A program made the translations under genes and the position numbers. This document shows, piece after piece, positions 15,126 to 31,800 of a stretch of 64,000 nucleotides of DNA (positions are counted from its first letter, which is position 1; every line of letters starts with the position of its first letter). The stretch lies in contig JAYKKI010000040.1 in NCBI GenBank assembly GCA_039881145.1, forward strand, positions 3,111,001-3,175,000, written 5' to 3'. The notes under the pieces are model-generated. The model had not been told where the DNA came from, did not search any database, and saw only the letters and a program-made list of their open reading frames with translations. The stretch is from Druceiella hillmani. Lineage: Eukaryota; Arthropoda; Insecta; Lepidoptera; Hepialidae.

Positions 15126-16890
15126 CTTAACACTGCAAATTTGCATGTTTTATATTATTAATGATTAGAAATGGCTATTTTTTTATTATTATTTCTTTTC
15201 GCAAAGCTTACAGTAGTTATCCTTTTGTTTTAGTTAGATTTCTAATAAAATTGTTTAGTTTCTTTATAAAAGTATAATTTACATACAGTTGATAGACAAT
15301 TTATTTGTCTGTATTTCTTATATCAAATACAAGATTTATTTAAAACATTTATTTAAAATTCTTCTGGCTCAAGAGATTTTTAGTCCTAATTAAATATTCG
15401 TGTCAAGTAACTAAATTGCTTTGTTTAGTTAAATATGTAAAAATTTCTTCACTATAAAAACGTTTATTTTAACTTATCTGTTTTTTTTTTATTTTTATCC
15501 CATGATGTTCTATCTGACCAAAGAATATTTAGTTGTAATTTTTTTATTTTAATATCGTAATCAATATTTATTCAAGCAGTATTTTCTTTATAATAAATCT
15601 CAATGTCATTTTTAATGCTTTCTGCTTCAAAATTATTTTTTTCTTCATAATGAGTTACCACAATCATTGTACAATCCAATAAATATGATTTTTTTTCTTC
15701 TTGTATTTTATTTAAATTGCGTTTTATTAAAACTTGTTACAACAGACAAATTGTAAAAGTAGTAGTGAAATAACAATATTATAATAATTGTACAAAAATT
15801 AATTCAAGTTATTTTGGACAAATTAAATTTTTTAAGGTGATAGTTTCTTAAATTTTTCGATGTATACTGTGCGCTGCTCTTTTATCAATTTGAAATTTTT
15901 AGTCTTTGGAAATATTTTATAATAACTAAAAAAAAATTTCAAAATTACAATTAGTTGCCGTAAAAATTTGGTATTTGAAATAGGTAAAATTTTATGAGAG
16001 TCAATCCTGAAAATTTAATGTTGAAATCGTAATTTTTCTAATTTTTTCCTAAATATAAATTCATAATTTTAGTAGTTTCCTGTTCAGAATATTTAATTGA
16101 AACTATTGATATTTTCTTGTTATTTGTGACATTTTTCTAAATTTTAGAAGAATGTCACAAACATAAAAATAAAAATAGCTGTCATAACATTAAAAAATTA
16201 TTAACTTTAATTAATATTATGTATTTTACTGCTTTATTGAAATTTTTTTGTTCATCTATGTTTTTTTTTTTAATAAATTTTTTTGCCTCATTTATTACTT
16301 TATTAAACTTAGATTAAAATAAGCAAGATTTTATTTTAACACACAACAAAAACTATAAACATAAATAATAATTAGAACTGTACAAGTGACTAGTTCAGAA
16401 TCAAAATCAAAATTGTAACTGGACCAGAAAGAAAAGGCAACTGGATCGCAAATAGAACAGCAAAACCGATTCGAAGCATTTTAGAAACTAAATTAAGACA
16501 ATTCATTGGCTGATTTATAGGGTTTATAGCATGATGAAACGGACACGGGATGAAATTTTCAAAACTAATCCAAAACCTAATCCCAAAACTGGCGATAATC
16601 AAATAACATTGCATAAGCCAAAAGCAACTATCATCACTCTTGCAGAGACTTATATTGAACCATCCTCAAAATATAAAGCAAGTGAAATAAGCATGAATAA
16701 CATTAATTTTTAATGAACCTTTACTATGCCTTCAATTTACCATAGCCGAGTGCATTAAACGAAGCATTAGTCGACCGATCCCCTTGACACCTATACGTAT
16801 CCTACTTGAGTTGGCTCCTAGAATCATCAATTTTCACATTCACTGCTGTTTCACATGTTTATTGATAATTGTAATTTAATTTTATTCAGC

Positions 16891-16966
<76 letters not shown>

Positions 16967-18227
16967 TTCCCGGTGTTGAATGTCAATTGTAATGTTATAT
17001 ATAAAGTTATAAAAAAATTTAAAATTTACTATGCAGTCTAAAAATTATACGATCTTTTAAATATCGATGAGGTAAACTTATGGCTATAGTCGTTTTTGTC
17101 GTTTGTAAAATCATTAATTATAAATACGCTTTTTGAGTATATATCTCCTAACAACGCATTTAAAATGTTTTTCTCATAGTCTGAATGCACGAATTTTTTT
17201 TGTGTATTATTATGGAAAGATATATTTATGCATAAAAATTAACTACCAAATTTTGTGAGATTAAAATTGGGAATATCCAGTTTATTGTTATTTCTAATAT
17301 TGTAACTATAACGAAGCAAATTGTTCGTTTTCTCCCGCTCATGCAAAATATTTTCAAAAATATATTGCGAAGCTAAAATGTTATTTCATATATTTGTCTG
17401 AGAGAAACCAGAAAACTTGACAATAAATCAACAATTGTCGTTTGCAAAAACAAAATTAATTCTGTATTAGCAGCCGCAATAATACACCGACGATATTATA
17501 TTATTAAAATAACGGAAGTAAACCAAATTCACAGTTTCCACATTTGTTTCTATATTCCCTGATTGTCTTGAGGCATATGCAGCGGCAATAAGTTTTCCTA
17601 TCAATGTTGAAACATTAATTCTCCATCGCAGTGCACTAGCTATAAAAATACCTAGAAAAATTGTGGTAGTAGTAAAATCTATTCTCTTGTTGTCAAATAC
17701 TAAGTTAGTATCAACCAGTCTTATATTCGGAAGGTGAATTTAATACAGTTGGTTCTTTTTGCATTGCGTAACCAATTAGTTACCACCCATCAATTAAATA
17801 TTTGCGATATCGCTTTATTCGCGTCATCTAATCGTTCATCACGTCTATTTATTTTAAATATGTGAGATATGTCTTCAGCAAACAATATTAATCCAGTGAG
17901 TTTTTCAACCAAAAAGTCAGAACGTTTATGTACACAAAGAAGATAAAAATTGCCACAGAGATTCTTGGAGAAAAATCATCTTTACTGATGGATTGTGATG
18001 GAGCTCCATCGTATTAAAGACTGTTCACAAAATTGTTATGGCAAATTTTGTTGTTAATAATTTTAATCTTTTAGTCTTTGTAAAATGCTTTAATACACTT
18101 AAACAATTACTTTAAAGTTCAACAAATATGTAGATCGTGTCAGGAATCACGGTCACGATCGTGTCAGGAACAGAATTCGCATTAATTATTTTCAACGTTT
18201 CAAGGTATATGATTTTTTGTTTATTCA

Positions 18228-18276
<49 letters not shown>

Positions 18277-21200
18277 TATGCAAAGTTTTGTAACATTTAG
18301 TTGATTTAATTGTAAGGTCTGAATGTAACGAATCTATAGCAAGAAAGGCGGAAAATAGGTACTTAGCCAACAACCGAGAGAAATAGTTAAACACAAAAGA
18401 ATGAGACAAAAAGAGTACTCGTACGAGAAAACAAACAAAAATGGCGCACGTCACTGCTATCAGCTCGTATGTGTCAAAATAAACTGTCAAAATGTTGTCA
18501 TATCTACGTATGGGCGGAAATAACGAAAAATGGCGCTCACTACTGATATTAACGTCGTGTGTCAAAAATACTTTGTTGGTTTATTTATCTATTTATTATT
18601 GATTTATTACTAATTTTTCGTGTACTTCATCCGTTACAAGATTGTGTACTTAATTTATTTCTAAAGCTACAATGAACCCGCAGATATAGTAAATATAATT
18701 TACAACAGGAGCAATACATCCAGATTTCCTTTACTGACATCGCAGTTCCGGTACTGACATCGCAGATATTTTTAATTGACTATTATCTATGTAAATTTAT
18801 TTGAAATTTTTATTAGATTTTGTAATTAAATTTTATTATTTTTACGTACTTCAATAGTGACTAATATTAATAATAAATTAGTATTTATTTCACTCTGCCT
18901 TTTCTACAGTCTATTCGCGATCTAACACCTCGATTTGTAAGTATTCTTGTTATATACTTACAAATCGAGGTGTTAGAATGCGAAAGAAGTTTCACTTCTG
19001 TCACATGCACTGAGCTGATAATTTTTTTTGACAACAAAAAGCTTTGCGACCTGGTGCATAAAACCTTTGAGTTTTGATAAACCTTTGACAACAAAAGCTT
19101 TAAGTTACCTTCAAGTGCAGAGAGACAATGCGTATACTTTTCAAGGTTGAAGTAATCAATAATTTTTAAAAAAATATAATTTACTTTAGAATTTTAAGAA
19201 ATGTAAAAGACGTAGCATAAAGACAATCAGTCAGTTCCGTATTTTCAACGTAAAATTAACGTTTTAATGGAAAAGCCAAATGCCATACACTCTATTATTT
19301 TCTCAAAAGAAATTGTAATTTTACCTGACTACCGTAGCGAAATAAAAAGTTACTTCCCCCTGTCCGTCCGTCATAGCCTCATAGTTTTACAGGTTTAGAT
19401 CTTTTTACGAGCTGCGCAATATCTTAAGGGGCAAACCCCAAGACAGATATTAAAATAAGACATTAAAATTAAGAATTAAATATTAAAATTGAAGAGAAAA
19501 AAAAAGATATCTAAGACATTAAAATGAAAAAATATCCACGTTTTACTCGTAGATTGCACCATAATTTTGTCTTTTAAAATTAAAGCGGACTTAGGTAGAT
19601 AGACTTAAAAACAGCTGTTTCATTATTTTGCATGCATTAAGAAGTACCTTACTTCTTAATGCAAGCTAATAAGAAGACAACCAGTCCCCAACATAAGTAG
19701 CCTGTTCTTGCAAGAAAAATAGAATGTATTCCACTCATTTAATATAAGTACAAGTGTTTTAAGTTTTTGAAGGTGCTTGTCACTCTGTAAAAAAGTAATA
19801 TATGAGTATAACGTTTTAAATTTTTAGCGCTGCGAAAAATAAAAAATGTGAAACTGCCATCCAGTTATTTGGGAAGCTAAAATATACACGAATGCGCACA
19901 CAAACTGCATTCAATTGCATGCAACAATACAATTGAACCGATTTATTTACAATTATCGTTAGCCTCTTTATAGACAAACGTAACGGTAAAATTTGGCATA
20001 TGTGATAATTATTAAAGGGTGATAGAACAGGCGCAAAAGTTTTTATTTTGTTAAAAGGTAAAGAAAAACCAAGTTAAATAGATAATCTAACCTAAGTTAT
20101 AAACAAATCTTTGCAAAAACGGATTTCACATTACTACAAATGATTAAAATCTCAGTTTTCTAGTATATAAAACTCTCCTATTTAAAGGTATTTTTTATAA
20201 CTTTTATGGAAACTACAGTTGCCGTTGAAGATAAGTAACCAATGTATGCAAAGATTAGAATTACCCAATGATATCTTTGTAAATTGTTAATAGATAACTA
20301 GTTAGATTATGTTCAGCGCGAAGAACAGACGCAATGAAATATTGAATTACCAGCAGGGATGAAGTATTTCTGTATCACAATCTGTCGAATTTAATTTGAC
20401 CCTATCACGAAAGTTTTCGTTTGTTTTAAAAACTTTATTGAAATTTGCTTTCATCAAACTTGCATTTTGAGGATTTTTTATATTATCACTCATTTGACAA
20501 GCACGCACAATATATTTAAGAAAAGGAGCCAGAATTTTAAAAATTTGTACAAGTATTTTTGAAAGAAATTCTATTAGCTGATCTACAGCGTCAATCCAAA
20601 CAAGGTCAAGTGTTTTATTAGGCGTTATAACTTTCTATTAATTCAAAGCTATCCTAATTTGTGGGCCTTAATGCCTTATTTTTTGTTGATGGTATTTGGG
20701 ATATACTATAGCGTATGAAATTCAATTCGCTGGAAGGTTATTAAAAATTAAATAACACTTAGGGAGAGATTTTCTTCGTATATATTATGACAAATATAAG
20801 ATCAATGTTCTCTTTTTCATCTTTTAGAAACGATAGTTCAGGTATCTGCAGGAACAATACAAACCGTTTTTATAAACTTGACACTTGATAACGGTAAATA
20901 ACCTTGCTTCCTTCGGTGGTTGGTTGCTTCGGTGTTGCGGTTGCTTCCTTCAATTGTGCTGCGAATTCATTTACAAGAAGTGACACTGTTCAAAATTATT
21001 TTGCACGTCACCTTCTTTAGATTTTAGTTTACAATAAAATGAATTATTCTCATGTTGTGAAATGATTAAACGAAGGTCCGTAAAAAGATAATAGACAATC
21101 TAAATAAAACAAGAGATGCGGAAAGGCTTAATAATTATAGAGTCATAGGTATATTTATTACCGTATAGTATATTTTAAAGAACCAGAAATGACGAAATTA

Positions 21201-24200
21201 ATGTTCGTTTTAATTGTTATTGTAAATGGTACCAGATTAAAAAAAAATTGGGACTAAGAAAATGCCAACTTGGTTAGAGAGTGATACAAATCCAAAAGTT
21301 TTCGTTTCTTTTTTTATTAAATTTAGAAAGGAAAAACTGATTAAACACAATGGAAAAACCATGGTTTCTGTGGCAAAACAATTTATTCTGTTTATTTGAA
21401 CGCAAAAAGTTTAGAACAATTGCTACTAGAAATTTTTTAAGAACTGAGCAAGCATGGCCTGATAAATATATAAGAATAGGTACTGACTAAGATATATTCA
21501 TAAAAATCATCTTCATCAACCAAAACGTAGAAATAAAGTTTACTTTTACCGAAACGTAACATTCAATATTATCAGCCACTATATTTAAAATTACTGCATA
21601 GGTATGTTATGCAATGTTATTTATATCTCAACACACATTTTCGAATTAAACGTAACTGAAATAATGACTTAGTTTTTATTTAGTTCAAAATAATTGCTTA
21701 ATTGTAATTAAGTGTAATGAGCCAGCCATTGGCCAATACTTTCTGAAACGCTCCTCGAAAGAATATATTTGTTTTTTCAGGTAATATATACACACAGACA
21801 AATACAAAAAAACACACACACACGCACACGCCCACGCCTATGTATCATGACACGAATGTGAAGAAACTAAATAAGCCTGTACACTAAACTTATAACTTTT
21901 ACGTTGACATGATTTCTAAACATCTAAGGCAAACTATACATTTTTTTAAGTCATTATAATTTTCTCGTCCCGGAGCTAAAATTTCGAACAAGTTATTATT
22001 CAATCTAACTTTTGTATATAATATCTTAAAATTTACAGTATTCCACCATTTCAATGTAATTGTAATTAAATTGGCTGTTCGAAATGTGGGAAACAGTATT
22101 CTTTGCCTATTTCTTTTCGAACTTTAATAACTAATTCATTTAAAATTTTTGAGACTAATTTTAAATTTTCTCATTTTAGTTGAGAGGGATTCAATTATTT
22201 TAAACTGAGCTTGTAACGATACTTCATTCAATTATTACATTCTATATCATACGACATTTTTAATTCTGAAAATTAGTCTATTGAACGTCCTTTGGATTGA
22301 TAACCTTTAGATTGGATAGTATCAAAATCTAGGTAAATGAAATATAGGTCCTTGTGGTTAAGCCAATTATTACAGATAAATTTTAGAATAGGAACCGAGT
22401 CAAATATGTATTAAAAAAATAAAGTTTTATTTTCATCATCGACTGTTTACATATCGCCTCTAATTATGGTAGTGAATGAAAATAATGAATTGCTTTTCTC
22501 TTTGTCGCATAATTATCAGTGAAATAATAATATTAGATCCAGTTAAGTGTAAATCCACAATTACTTTTTTGGTGATTCTAAGTAACATCTTTTCATTTCT
22601 TCACCTCTTCACTTCTTTCTAAATAAAACCTCTTCACTACTTCACCTCTTCACTTCTTTCTAAATAATACCTCTTTACTTCTTCACCTCTTCACTTCTTT
22701 CTAAATAATACCTCTTTACTTCTTCACCTCTTCACTTCTTTCTAAATAATACCTCTTTACTTCTTCACCTCTTCACTTCTTTCTAAATAATACCTCTTTA
22801 CTTCTTCACCTCTTTACTTCTTTCTAAATAAAACCTCTTTACTTCTTCACCTCTTCACTTCTTTCTAAATAATACCACTTTACTTCTTTCTAAATAAAAC
22901 CTCTTCACTACTTCACCTCTTCACTTCTTTCTAAATAATACCTCTTTACTTCTTCACCACTTCACTTCTTTCTAAATAATACCTCTTTACTTCTTCACCT
23001 CTTCACTTCTTTCTAAATAAAACCTCTTTACTTCTTCACCTCTTCACTTCTTTCTAAATAATACCTCTTTACTTCTTCACCTCTTCATTTCTTTCTAAAT
23101 GACACCTCTTCACTTCTTCACCTCTTCACTTCTTTTTAAATAATACCTCTTTACTTTTTCACCTCTTCATTTCTTTCTAAATGACACCTCTTCACTTCTT
23201 CACCTCTTCACTTCTATCTAAATGACACCTCTTCACTTATTTCTAAATGACACCTCTTCACTTCTTCACCTCTTCACTTCTTCACCTCTTCACTTCTTCA
23301 CCTCTTCATTTCTTTCTAAATGACACCTCTTCACTTCTTCACCTCTTCACTTCTATCTAAATGACACCTCTTCACTTCTTCACCTCTTCACTTCTTTCTA
23401 AATGACACCTCTTCACTTCTTCACCTCTTCACTTCTTTTTAAATGACTCTTCTTCACAGCCCAGTTGACCGATAAAATATGAACTACTTCTTTAAATCAA
23501 CTTGCTAAAATTCGTGCCATGAAAATATAAACTGCTTCAGCTGCTTATTCGGAGTCAAAAGCTTAACCGATAATATCTTCTCCGCGATAATCAAAATAAG
23601 TTATCGAGAATATTTCAAACACCGTCATAGTTACAGTACTTGGTGCCTTTAGAATACAAAAGATGAAATTGTTGTTTCATATCTTCTTGCATTTTTTGTA
23701 TTACAATTATATTTAATAGAAATTTATGCAAAATATTCGGACTTGGTATTATAAATAAGTCGATACTAAGCATTTATCCGTGAGCATATAGAGAAATTGT
23801 ATACAAAATTCTGCAGAATATTAAGAAATCACTTATACAGTAAACACATTTTTATTTAACGCTAATATTTACTCATAAAAATATTGTCATTAAAAATGTC
23901 TCATTTTCTTTTTAATAGACCGCAAATAAAACTTTCACACGTTAGTTCTGAAGCTCGCCACCCATTTAATAACTTGACTCTCGTTTCGCTTTTTTCCTGT
24001 CTTAGTTTACGTACGAATCCTTATAGATGACATGTATTGCTATTTTGAAAAGGATGTTGCTTTATATTAGCAAAATATGTAAATCTATGGTTCATACTAT
24101 CCTAGATTCAACGTTACCTATTGATGTCCAATTTTTGAAAACCTAAGGAAATTATCAGTAGAAAAAAGTATGTAAATTGTTCTATTCTATCGTAAATATG

Positions 24201-27200
24201 AGAGCACAAAGTAAATCTTGTAAAGCATATTATAAGTTTGGAGATTGAATACTAAAATTAGGTATTCTACCTCAGTTTCTTTAATTAAGTACTACTTTTG
24301 AAAAATTATTTTTTATTTATTACCGGCGTCAATTTTTAAATTTTTTTTTGGCCTTCGCATATTTATTGGGCTCTAAATTTCTATTTTATTATTCTTTACT
24401 TTTCTGACATAACAAAATTAAAAACCCAGAAATCTAGCCATAGATTTGTAAAATGACGTACTAAATTATTGCCTGTAAGCTTACACATGGGAGAGGGAAA
24501 TCTTCAGCTTATTGAAAAGGGCAAACAAAGACTGAAATTTGCGATGAGGTTTTCCAGTATGAGGATAAAATACCTATTTTTAGTATGATAATTACACATA
24601 CTAAATGTATACCCTTAAGTCACTACTACGAATTTTACTTTTAGACACAAGTTTAAAATTTTATAAAACGGTTTCAAAATAGTGCTGATTTAATTGAACA
24701 GAACCACCAAATTGATTTTCGTGAAAGTGGTATGAAAAATACGTTCATCATCAACTCTCATCTCCAAAATTAAGTAGCATAATTGATAAGCTATAAAATT
24801 ATGTCATACAAGAAAATTATTTATGAACGTAAATGTAGTGTGCTTCCAATTAAATATTCTGAAAAATTCCTGTACTGCAAGTAAAAATGGGAAAATTGTC
24901 AAAAGATCTATTTTGTATATTTTACGATGATTATCTCGGTGGCTTATGTACCAATCGAAACAAAAATAAATAAAATATATTATATTGTAATATCTTTTCC
25001 CATATCTAATTTTTTGCGTTATATAATTTTAATTTATATTTAAAACCTATAAACACCGACGTAAAATTAGGTTAATTTTAATGAATTATTGAGGCTTTCC
25101 CAATAATTTATTAACAATTATTCATTTCTTAATTAAATTTAGTTTTTATTAATAAAATGTGAATCAAAAAAATCATTCGACAATTAATTTCCTCGACTGG
25201 AAATATATTCAGTTTTCATGTTTTTACGACAACTATTGCTATTGCTGATTGTCAAAATAATCGAAATGAAAATAAACGGAAATACCTTTTCACATACGTA
25301 TTTTTTTACTTTACATCCTATCTAAACAAGTACTTAAAACCTATAAACACTTACGTGAAGTTCGGCATTTGTTTAATAAACAAATGTGAAAATAATTTCT
25401 TAATTAAATTTTTCAAATAAGTGATATTTTTCATTTGTATTGTTAAAAATAAAAATTTGCCAGTAACAATAAAACACAGTCTTCGACTGCAAATCGAAGG
25501 CGTCTTCCCTCGACCATTCGCAGTTCTATATGTATTCTATTAGTAAAACTTCACGTCATTATTTCTCAATATTATTTATTTCTGTATTTGAATGTATCTA
25601 ATTGATATATATGTCGAACTTATTGCTAGAAGAGCAATCTTTTACAGCCCACCAAAACACCAGTGCAGCCCCGCTCGACGAGCGGCCAGGAATCAAACCT
25701 GGGTCTCCGCGGTCCGCCTAACAGTCAATTCCGTATGCCTTGTGATCAACTCAACACATCAAAGTGACAACTAGTATATATTAATACTTTCATATATCGT
25801 CAAATGAGGCAAATGTGATTACTAGCTATACCCGATTACATTTACATAGATCGACATCTAATCAGTAGAAATCGCGAAGTCTTTCCTTACTTTCAATTGT
25901 TTAAATAAAGACACTACTAATATTATTATGTTAGGATTATAGCATTTTCCATTATTAAATCCCATTTAATCAGAGTGACCCCAAAACAAGTTTTTTGCCT
26001 ATTTTCAATTTTAAAAATTAATTTATTTTCTAAATGTTGTTATAGATCTAAACCCAAAAAAATACTTATGTTTTAAAACATGATTGGTCAAAGTATTCGA
26101 GAATCGCTTATGTGAAGTAGTATGCTAACTTTCTACAAAAACGTTTCTATTTTTTGTTAAAGATGCTCTTCTCTTTTTAAAACTTAAACTCATTTTAAAA
26201 TGCAACTTTAAGCATTATCACTAAATACATTAAAATTTCATTAAAACAAAATTAATTAAAACTCGTAGCATATTTCTATTTTAATGCAATAAATCTTATA
26301 CGGTCACATACGAATTTCGGATGGATGTATTAGATCCACTATATTTAATTTTTAAAATTGAACGAATTTAAAAAAATTGAAATATTGAACTATTTCCACA
26401 AAAAGCCTTACTTTTTCATGTACCATCCAGATACATGTGTTTAAAATAATCTGGGTTATTCTGACTGGTTAGATCTCTGAAACTTTTCTTCTGCTCAACG
26501 TGATGTTTTAAAGGTAGTTTCTCATCATAAGGAACATAGTGGATCCCGAAAGAGCGATTTCACGTATTATTATTTTAATTTTTTTAATCTTTTTCTTAAT
26601 AATGTTTATGATTTCCAATTTAAGGATTCAAAAAGCCGTACCATTATGTGCAAGTGTTTTGTAATGCTGCACAAAATATACTCTTAATAATCAAATATTA
26701 GCAGGTATAAGTGAGTAGAAAAAGTGACATGTCAAAGAAGAAAACAATATAGAGGCATAAGTTCCTAAACATGATGCGTAAACAGTTTGCAAGATATCAA
26801 AATTTTGAGTGAAAAAAAATTTAAATACTGAACTCATTATAGAGTACATTACTTATATGTACATCAGTTATAATTGATACCTACCAGTGAGCATTTTTAT
26901 AGTGATGAACTTATCATAGTTGTTACTGAAGATCCATCACGACTTAAATGATTGAACACTCGTGACCAACACAACCTCATCTTTCATATTTTTGTAAAAT
27001 ATGTTTAATAATTACGACACACCTTATTAAGAACAAGAACACCACCCAATTCTTCAGCATGAGGCTGCATTCCATGGAGAACCCTTTACTATATATGCTT
27101 CTAGATTATTAAATCAACTGGATATAAATATACAAATTGCGCCTTCTTTTTCTGTGCTAAAAAGCATGAGTGTAAAATAATCATCTGAAATCACATTACA

Positions 27201-28792
27201 TATCATATTCTATAGACAAAATTCCCTTCCATTCGCTAACCTTTTCATTTCCCTATCCCTAATGTGTCACCATTGTGCTTTTGTTTTTTTTCAATTATAA
27301 ATTAATTACAATTTTTTTCGTATCTTTATCCTTGTAAATATCTTTATATTATTATGTAAGTGCCATTAATTATCATTTACAGGCTACGGCAGTACATATT
27401 TTTCTCATTTGATTCATTGTGGATGACTATATAATATTGCTCTTGTAGCAATAAGTTTGTCACTGTATATTTAATTTAAGATTATATTTTAGAAAACAAT
27501 GCAGTGGCACAAAACTTAGCTGTAATATAAAAATGTTGACTTTGTTAGTCATTAATTTTGACTAGTTAGTCACTAATTTTATTGTCAGTCACTAATTTTG
27601 TTGTCAGTCACTAATTTTGACTTTGTTTTTAAACTCTCGCAGCAATTTTATATTTTGAAATATCGCCTTTTTTAGATTCGGACCAAAAAGAAAACGGGCC
27701 TAAGTTATAAGGTAGTTTATGTAGTCTCATATTCTAAGTAATAATTTTTTTTTTAATTATTATCTATATTTATCATTGTCCCTTTTTTTACATTTGTTTT
27801 AATATTCAATTAATTGTATATTATTTTTAAATCATTGTATTTGGGTAGAAATTACGTTATAGTTATTTTTAATGCCAGCTTTAATATCATCATTTTAAAT
27901 ATATAACTTCGACATTCAAAAATATTTGCTTCATTTGTTTAATTACTTTGTGGAATATAATTAATAAAAAAAATAGTAGGAAAAGTCTGAAAATATATAC
28001 TTTTATAGTCACTATCTGTAAAATAATCGGAATGTTCCATTTCGCCCTAAATACAAATACAAATGTTCCATTTCTCCCTAAACATTCTACCCTAAACACA
28101 CTACATAAATACAAATGCAAGCCATTGGATTGTTAGCGAGACCAAACAGCTAAGTTCTTTTTAAATTTGTCCTTTACAAAAAAATGGAGTCTCCATAAAA
28201 TGAATGCTGCAGAGCTCTCGTATCTCATAGGCCGTCTCTTTGATTTGTGTGCTAACTTATAACTCAAAAAGTTAACATATTATTAACTATTAACAATTTT
28301 ACGTACAAGTCAATCTTAATTAAAAAACATATTACAAATAAAAATGGACTTGTTCTTGCTCAAATGTTGTATTGCCCAGCACCGAACTTCTACTTTACTC
28401 AATGGAACTACAGAAACTTTTAAATGTATTTTTCGTACTCCGATTATAGAACAAACCTAATTACTGTTTATACAAGAAAGCCACACCATAGAAAAAAACA
28501 ATGTAGTGGAAGTGCGTAATTGTAGTCAGTAGCCATAACATATACTACTGTCATTGTACCTAGAATAATGAAAAAAATTACTTGAAATTAAGAGTTTTGG
28601 TATTGCATAAGGCACGTGAAGTGTTATTTCGTACAAAGACGGAATTTAACAAAATTTCTCAATTTTCTATCCTCAAGGCTAGGTTAATATTTGCAGTACA
28701 AATCATTGCACAGTTCCGTATTGGTGAAGAAACAATAACTTAACAGACGAACTTGCGAGCAACAAAGGACATCGGTTAATTCTTAAATGTAT

Positions 28793-28854
<62 letters not shown>

Positions 28855-31800
28855 AATTTTGTTTTTATGTCGTCATATTCGACACAAAGCTTATGCTATA
28901 ATAATGCAGCTTATTTGACCGTTAACATACTTTGCGTTAAATATATACTCCTTTAACATTAGTCTAAATTTCATTAGTCTACTCAAAGAATCTTTCATAC
29001 TAATAAGATATATTGACGGGTGATTATTTGTCTTAATTTTTAAATATTGGCCATATAAATAAGTTTGGAAATACTTCATTGTCCAAACGATAGCTAATAG
29101 TTGTTTCTCTACAACTGGATCAATCATTCCAACTTTGTAAATTTAATCATTTAAATTGTACAGACGGGTGTATTCAGAGATAAATTAAGCAAATCAATTG
29201 TTATACAAGACTGCTTTATTAATATGATTACCAGGAAATATATATAGGATATGAGTACAATTGTGTTATGTCGATGTATGTATATCTTGTATTACTTATA
29301 TCACCACATAAGTATTCATTGTAGGCTTACTTTTTTCCTCAATTTCTCTTAAATTTGAATCCATTTTCAATATTTATAATGTAATTACTTTGATAGTTAT
29401 AGTACTAGGCACTTTAAGTTTGATTGTTAATGTAGTGTATGTACATTAGTGTATCTACGTAATAGATACATACACTGTCTCTCTCACACAAGTGTGAGGT
29501 GACGCGCCATTAGTCGCACGACAGAGCTTGGCGAGAGCGGACTTGTACCTGCACAGTGCTTTTGAATTCGCATAAACCTTATTGATAGAAGGAAATAATA
29601 AATACGTATATTATTTATTGCATTTTTAACGGAAACCAGTTTGCAGCGAAAATTTTAAGTCAGATTTTATCATAACACTGATGCAAGAAATGTTCAGAAA
29701 CACTTAGATTACTTATTGAGATAATGTTTATCAGCGATCTACAGCGATTTAATTAGATGTTTACGTGATATTAATAGAACTGATTTGACATGTTATATAA
29801 GTACAAGAAATATTTATATACTTGAAATATACTATATATTTGCAATATACAAGACAACGACCGTCATATATATGTAAAAATATATCTAATAATGTTTTAT
29901 GAACGATATAAAACGATTTAATTAGATCGAAATAAACACAAATAAAGTTGATTGACATGTTAAACAAGTAAAATATATATAATATTTATATTGTTCAAAA
30001 ATAAATGATAACTATCCATTCTATGTCATAACAATCGAAATAATAGTGAATTTATTGAACTATAGCTACGTTCAGGGAAGACAATGTTATGATCTAATCC
30101 TATCAGTGACGCGCAGTGCCATAAGCAATTACAAGTGGTTTGCCCTGAATATTTGGTATATATTCATCACATATTTACGAAAATTAAACATATTTAATTA
30201 TCAAGCGCAATTCCGTACTTGAATATATGGTTAATGGTTCGCGTGTACGTAGAATTTTAAATAAAACATACAAACTTCATTCCTATATGGTATCATCACC
30301 AAGCATCTTTGTACAGATTGTAGATTTCGCTGTTAGTTCAGGTTCTCCATGTTACATTATAGCACTGAGTCATATACACATATTAGCACATATTAGTACT
30401 GAGTCATATATTTTTTGAAGGTTTTCTGATCACCCTTGTTCGGCATTTTGTTAGCCCTTCTAGTAAGCATTTAAGTCTTAGACCCATGTATTCCTGCATG
30501 CAGGGCAAATACAATTTTATAATCCCTTTTCTTCAATCCTTTGGCGATTGTCATTAATTTTAGTATGTCTGGCACATGAATTGAAATAACAACTGTTAGC
30601 GTGGCTTATATCTTCATAAAGTTTATCGATATGTTCATTTTTTTCTTTCGTTCTGTGTTAAAGTCGTCAGCAGTGAAGATTGGAACGACAGTTATTTGGT
30701 TTCTATACATTAGCATGTGATTAGTCTTCTTTTCATTCAAGTGCAGTCCTAAGCCCCTCCTGGTTTTACTTATTTCTTTGTAAGCTTTAATAACACTATT
30801 ACCGATCTGCCAAGTCGTCATCATATGTATAGAACAAGTAGAGTATTTGTTGATTATATAGAATGCCTACCAGTCTGCTTCCGACTCCTGTTCCAGGATG
30901 TCGTGTTCTCAGTATTCTTCTTTCATTTACAGAGATGCTATGCATAAATTTCTCAAGGGTTAGGTTAAAAAGAGCATAAGATAAAGGTTACCCTTGCTTT
31001 TAGACACAATTCACGTGTATTACTATAAGCGAATCAGTGGCAGCTACAGTGCGGTTAAGGATAATTTCAACTAGCTTGACCAGTTTAAGTGTATGTCTAA
31101 ACAGTTATTTCGAGTTGCTAAAATAATCTTTGTATGTTTTATAATATACTATTGGTGGCTTTTCCAAAATGCATATCAAAGCAAAGATTTTGATAGATCG
31201 TATACATGTTACTTGTGAAACCGCGCTGTTTTGGTAGTTACCCAAGTTACTCTGAGTATAGTATTCAACTTTTCAAAAATAATCTTGCAAGCAGTACACG
31301 TCGGTAAGTTATAGTCACAGTAAGCCATAATTATAGAGGTGTGCTATCATTACCCTTTAGTAATTTTTGCAATATTCTATTTATTCGCAACGTTAGAAAT
31401 ATTCTTGTGGATTAGGTAAATAATTTCTAATTCCTATTCTTCCGGTATTTTTTCCTGCTTCCAAATTTCTAGCACGAAACTATGGTTCTCACTCTTTTTT
31501 TAATGTCTCTGTCGTGATCAGGTCCTGTTCTGGTGATTTATGATTTTTAATTTTTTTACGAGTGTTAATTTTTCCATAAAAGGGTTGGGGATATCGAGAT
31601 ACTCTCTTTCGGTGCCTACGTCTCCATACTCACTGGGCTCATTTAGTTTCCATTCTTTCTGGATCTATTCACCAGTTATTTTCTCTAAACATTGTAGATC
31701 TCGTTAACCTATATACGAGGTTAGTCTTAAATTCGTCCTCAATGCTTTAATATTTAGACGGTTTTGTAGCATTGCTTTGTGACCGTTTCCTGATTAATTT